A DNA stretch of 8,288 nucleotides, taken from positions 1-8,288 of the forward strand of contig MHHA01000041.1 of assembly GCA_001805845.1 (NCBI GenBank), read 5' to 3'. Source of the DNA: Omnitrophica WOR_2 bacterium RIFCSPLOWO2_12_FULL_46_30. GTDB lineage: Bacteria; Omnitrophota; Gorgyraeia; Gygaellales; UBA12090. Below the pieces are notes generated by a model. The model saw nothing but the letters and a program-made list of their open reading frames with translations. It was not told the origin of the DNA and searched no databases. The position numbers and the translations under genes are program-made. Each line of letters opens with the position of its first letter. The stretch's first letter is position 1. Shown one piece after another: positions 6,006-8,288 of this stretch.

Positions 6006-7068
6006 CCGTGCCATGAGAAACCGCGGCGCTTTGAAAGGTAGCCATCTGGGTCAAAATCTTAACCGACGCCTCAACAATACCCATAGCCAGGGCCGCGCCT
6101 GTACCTTCTCCTAACCGTAAATCTAAATTCAAAAGCGGCTTAAGCCCCAAATACTCAAGCGCAATCTTATGCCCTTTTTCAACCGAGCAGTGTCCGGCGA
6201 TAATGTAGTTTTTTACCCTCGGCTCTAAGCGATGGGCAATTAATGCCCCCGCTGCGGAGATAAAGCCATCAATGACTACGGGAACTCTCCTCTTTGCAGC
6301 TGCCAGGATTATTCCCGCAATACCTCCTATTTCAAAACCGCCCACCTTAGCCAAAACATCAAGCGCGTCTTCGGGGTTTGGCCTATTCAGCGCTAAGGCC
6401 TTTTTAATTACCTCTATTTTATGGCTCAGGGCGCGGCTATCAATGCCTGTGCCTCTACCGGTAACCTCTTTTACCGGCCTGCCTGTTATTACCGCGGTGA
6501 TTGCGCTTGAAGCAGTGGTGTTAGCTATGCCCATATCTCCGGTGGCCGCGATATCTATTTTTTTCCCAAACTCCTCAAATACCCGGATGCCATTTTCAAT
6601 GGATTTTATTGCCTGCCGCCGGGTCATCGCCGGCCCCTGCGCCATATTCTTAGTGCCGTAAGCAATTTTCATATTTTTAAAATTTTTGGCTTCTGACTTT
6701 TGCATTTCAAGCCGAGCGCCCACCCCCATATCCACAACGATAACCCGCGCGCCGACATGCCTGGCTAACACGTTTATACCTGCGCCGCCCCTTAAAAAAT
6801 TATAGACCATTTGCGCGGTAACCTCTTTTGGATACGCGCTTACCCCCTCATCGGCAACGCCGTGGTCGGCAGCGAGCGTAAAAATAACTTTATTTTTTAT
6901 GAGAGGTTTTTGATTTCTCGTAATCGCCGCTACCTGTTTTGCCAATTCCTCAAGGCGCCCTAAGCTCGCCTTCGGCTTGGTAAGATTATCCAGCCGATTT
7001 TGCGCCTTCTCCATAAGCGCATAATCAATTTCGCTTATTCCTTTTAGCGTCTCTTTTAATCTTTTCAT
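5992..7068 (-). CDS. cobT: Nicotinate-nucleotide--dimethylbenzimidazole phosphoribosyltransferase (CobT)
   Basis: A 358-residue cytoplasmic enzyme, typical length, that transfers phosphoribose from nicotinate mononucleotide to 5,6-dimethylbenzimidazole (or another base) to make alpha-ribazole phosphate for the lower ligand. Clear family motifs are KPKASLGRLEELA at 31-43, AADHGVADEGVSAYP at 66-80, the glycine-rich FLRGGAGINVLA at 91-102, GDMGIANTTASSA at 177-189, GRGTGID at 204-210, and the catalytic base Glu321 in RLGEGTGAAL (318-327), matching Glu317 of the Salmonella enzyme as I recall it. The ATG at 7068 directly follows the TAA of cobU. GGAGG, nine bases before it and inside the cobU coding end, gives a good ribosome binding site. 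Neither bluB nor bza base-synthesis genes are in the window, so the base used cannot be told from here. Confidence 0.97.
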   Translation of the reverse strand: MKRLKETLKGISEIDYALMEKAQNRLDNLTKPKASLGRLEELAKQVAAITRNQKPLIKNKVIFTLAADHGVADEGVSAYPKEVTAQMVYNFLRGGAGINVLARHVGARVIVVDMGVGARLEMQKSEAKNFKNMKIAYGTKNMAQGPAMTRRQAIKSIENGIRVFEEFGKKIDIAATGDMGIANTTASSAITAVITGRPVKEVTGRGTGIDSRALSHKIEVIKKALALNRPNPEDALDVLAKVGGFEIGGIAGIILAAAKRRVPVVIDGFISAAGALIAHRLEPRVKNYIIAGHCSVEKGHKIALEYLGLKPLLNLDLRLGEGTGAALAMGIVEASVKILTQMATFQSAAVSHGTDRKV

Positions 7069-7587
7069 TTATTTAATCCTCCATGGTATGCCTGAAACTA
7101 AAAAAAATGCTTCATCTGAAGCTTTCGCTGCCATCTGATTCACCCTGCCCGCGATATCCCGGAAATCCCTGGCTAATTTGTTTTGCGGAACTATCCCCAG
7201 GCCGACTTCGTTAGAGACAAGAATTGCGTCGCTCGGACACTTTTTTAATGCCTTAAGCATTTCCTCAATTTTATTTTTGATGGCGCTTTCTTTATACTTT
7301 CTTTCCATAAGGCCTGATATTAACAAAGTGAGGCAATCCACGATAAGCATTTCAAATTTTGAGCCGATTTTATTTATCAAGGCAGTTATATCTTCGGGAA
7401 ACTCAAAGGTCTTCCAATGGCGCGGGCGATTCTTTCTGTGCAGGGCAACCCGTATTTGCATTTCTCTATCGCGGGGGCTGCAGGTAGCGATAAAAGCTAC
7501 TCTGCCTTTTTTTTCTTTTGCCCTCTGTAGGGCAAAACTGCTTTTTCCGCTTCTTGAGCCGCCTATAATGAAAACAATCTTACCCAT
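7069..7587 (-). CDS. cobU: Adenosylcobinamide kinase / adenosylcobinamide-phosphate guanylyltransferase (CobU)
   Basis: A 172-residue bifunctional cytoplasmic enzyme, slightly short of the usual 175-185. It phosphorylates adenosylcobinamide and then attaches GMP to give adenosylcobinamide-GDP. Motifs are the P-loop GGSRSGKSSFA at 9-19, ATCSPRDREMQIRVALHRKN at 34-53 with His50 as the likely guanylylated histidine, RPRHWKTFE at 54-62, VDCLTLLISGLM at 83-94, and NEVGLGIVPQNKLARDFRD at 126-144 followed by GRVNQMAA (147-154). All parts of the family are present. The ATG at 7587 is preceded only by GGGG, which belongs to the arm of a palindromic repeat (7592-7643). The stop abuts cobT. CobU supplies the activated substrate for CobS. 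Confidence 0.97.
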   Translation of the reverse strand: MGKIVFIIGGSRSGKSSFALQRAKEKKGRVAFIATCSPRDREMQIRVALHRKNRPRHWKTFEFPEDITALINKIGSKFEMLIVDCLTLLISGLMERKYKESAIKNKIEEMLKALKKCPSDAILVSNEVGLGIVPQNKLARDFRDIAGRVNQMAAKASDEAFFLVSGIPWRIK

Positions 7588-7591
7588 CTAA

Positions 7592-7643
7592 GCCCCGTTA
7601 GAAAACTCTTTCTTTTCGGTTGCGCCGTAGTTTCTAACGGGGC
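7592..7643 (-). repeat. Palindromic element, copy 2, between cobC and cobU
   Basis: Perfect 13-base arms at 7592-7604 and 7631-7643 (GCCCCGTTAGAAA and its complement) flank 26 bases. It is a second copy of the element at 5803-5858, in the same orientation, with identical arm cores and a similar first half of the loop. It contains the TAG stop of cobC (7634-7636) and ends 4 bases before the cobU ATG. The GGGG of its 3' arm takes the place of a Shine-Dalgarno sequence. No T-run follows. Confidence 0.85.
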
Positions 7644-8230
7644 AAGTGCGAAGTATCATTAAATAATTTTATCTTTACCTTGCTATCTTTATATTCAATT
7701 ATATTCAAACTGGCAGATGCCGGTATCTGCTTCCAAAAATCTTCCGACTTTAAGATGTGATTTAAAATTACGCTGATTGTCCCGCCGTGACAGACCATCG
7801 CCACCGTTTTACCTTTATTATGCAGGGTGATTTTCTTAAAGACCCTCATTATTCTCTTTTTAAAATCCATCGGGCTCTCGCCGCCGGGTATAGTAACTTT
7901 GAAGGGACGCTTAAGCCATTTTTTATAAAGTAAAGGATGTTTTCTTAAAATTTCTTCAAAGCTTTGGCCTTCAAAAATACCGAAACTCATTTCCCTTAAA
8001 TCCCCCTCCTTTTCTATTCTTGCTCCCTTAAAGATTATTTCCGCGGATTGCAGAGCGCGCTTCCTATCGCTGGAATAAATCTTGTGAATAAGTTCTTCTC
8101 TAAGCCTTTGGCTCAATTTCGCAGCCTGCCTTCTGCCCTCAGCATTGAGACCCAAATCAGTAAGGCCGCAGTATCTTTTCTTGACATTCCAGCTTGTCTG
8201 GCCGTGACGGATGAGGATTACTCTGGTCAT
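7634..8230 (-). CDS. cobC: Alpha-ribazole phosphatase-like histidine phosphatase (CobC)
   Basis: A 198-residue cytoplasmic protein of the histidine phosphatase (phosphoglycerate mutase-like) superfamily. CobC removes the 5' phosphate from alpha-ribazole phosphate or adenosylcobalamin phosphate. The phospho-accepting histidine is H9 in LIRHGQTSW (6-14). Other active-site parts are IYSSDRKRALQSAEI (51-65, R58), the acid E80 in LREMSFGIFEGQSFEE (78-93), and the second histidine H148 in MVCHGG (145-150). ATG at 8230 is preferred because AGGTG ends 6 bases before it. A GTG at 8239 is in frame but lies inside that site. The family also includes broad-specificity phosphatases, so the assignment rests partly on its place as first visible gene of the cob operon. 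The stop codon falls in a palindromic repeat. Confidence 0.9.
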   Translation of the reverse strand: MTRVILIRHGQTSWNVKKRYCGLTDLGLNAEGRRQAAKLSQRLREELIHKIYSSDRKRALQSAEIIFKGARIEKEGDLREMSFGIFEGQSFEEILRKHPLLYKKWLKRPFKVTIPGGESPMDFKKRIMRVFKKITLHNKGKTVAMVCHGGTISVILNHILKSEDFWKQIPASASLNIIEYKDSKVKIKLFNDTSHLPR

Positions 8231-8236
8231 AATTCG

Positions 8237-8241
8237 CACCT
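8237..8241 (-). promoter_or_regulatory. Ribosome binding site of cobC
   Basis: AGGTG on the minus strand, 6 bases before the ATG at 8230. It favours that ATG over the GTG at 8239, which is part of the site itself. It sits just after the T-rich tail of the terminator hairpin. Confidence 0.6.
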
Positions 8242-8243
8242 AT

Positions 8244-8276
8244 AAAATAAAAAACCCCGAGCTTTGCGTCGGGGTT
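8244..8276 (-). terminator. Intrinsic terminator just upstream of cobC (leader attenuator or end of an upstream gene)
   Basis: In the minus-strand transcript AACCCCGA (8276-8269) pairs perfectly with TCGGGGTT (8260-8253) around an 8-base loop, and the stem runs into TTTTTTATTTT. This is a canonical intrinsic terminator. Only about a dozen bases separate it from the cobC ribosome binding site, too few for a promoter. Either the cob operon is transcribed through it, as in a riboswitch-controlled leader, or it ends a gene to the right of the window and cobC depends on readthrough. The aptamer, if any, lies outside the window. Confidence 0.85.
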
Positions 8277-8288
8277 GCACCCTCTTTT

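Overview
This window is one strongly co-oriented minus-strand operon for the late steps of cobalamin (vitamin B12) synthesis. A small ribosomally made peptide and a radical SAM/SPASM maturase sit at its 3' end. In transcription order (high to low coordinates) the genes are: cobC (alpha-ribazole phosphatase), cobU (cobinamide kinase/guanylyltransferase), cobT (nicotinate-nucleotide:dimethylbenzimidazole phosphoribosyltransferase), cobS (cobalamin synthase), cobD (threonine-phosphate decarboxylase-like aminotransferase), cobQ/cbiP (cobyric acid synthase), cbiB (cobinamide-phosphate synthase), a 50-residue peptide gene and a radical SAM gene that leaves the window at its left edge. I support no plus-strand gene.

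The cob enzymes cover everything from cobyrinic acid a,c-diamide to finished cobalamin, apart from adenosylation and supply of the lower base. CobQ amidates the ring, CobD and CbiB make and attach the aminopropanol linker, CobU activates it with GMP, CobT and CobS build and join the lower ligand, and CobC removes the last phosphate. No ring-building gene is present. Most junctions are tight (stop/start overlaps of 4 bases or directly abutting codons), so translational coupling is likely from cobU to cobT and from cobS through cbiB.

The most interesting part is the left end. Twenty bases after cbiB, behind a very strong ribosome binding site, lies a short basic peptide gene with two cysteines. 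A large imperfect inverted repeat follows, then a radical SAM enzyme with a CxxxCxxC cluster site and a full C-terminal SPASM cysteine pattern. This is the layout of a RiPP (ribosomally synthesised, modified peptide) pair. From memory it matches the TIGRFAM/NCBI families named CbpA (precursor) and CbpB (maturase), the 'cobopep' pair named for its link with cobalamin genes. I know of no established product or function for it.

The non-coding parts are unusually rich in palindromes. Two copies of one palindromic element sit at the starts of cobS and cobU, in the same orientation. One includes the annotated start codon of cobS and the other includes the stop codon of cobC. The 172-base cobT-cobS gap is filled with stacked hairpins, one pair of which can be drawn as an attenuator. 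A small palindrome appears to be inserted in frame inside cobQ. An intrinsic terminator lies only about a dozen bases before the cobC ribosome binding site, where a leader attenuator or riboswitch expression platform would be expected. The host is a bacterium of moderate GC content. The palindromes and the cbp pair make me think of Omnitrophota or a similar uncultured lineage, but that is a weak guess.
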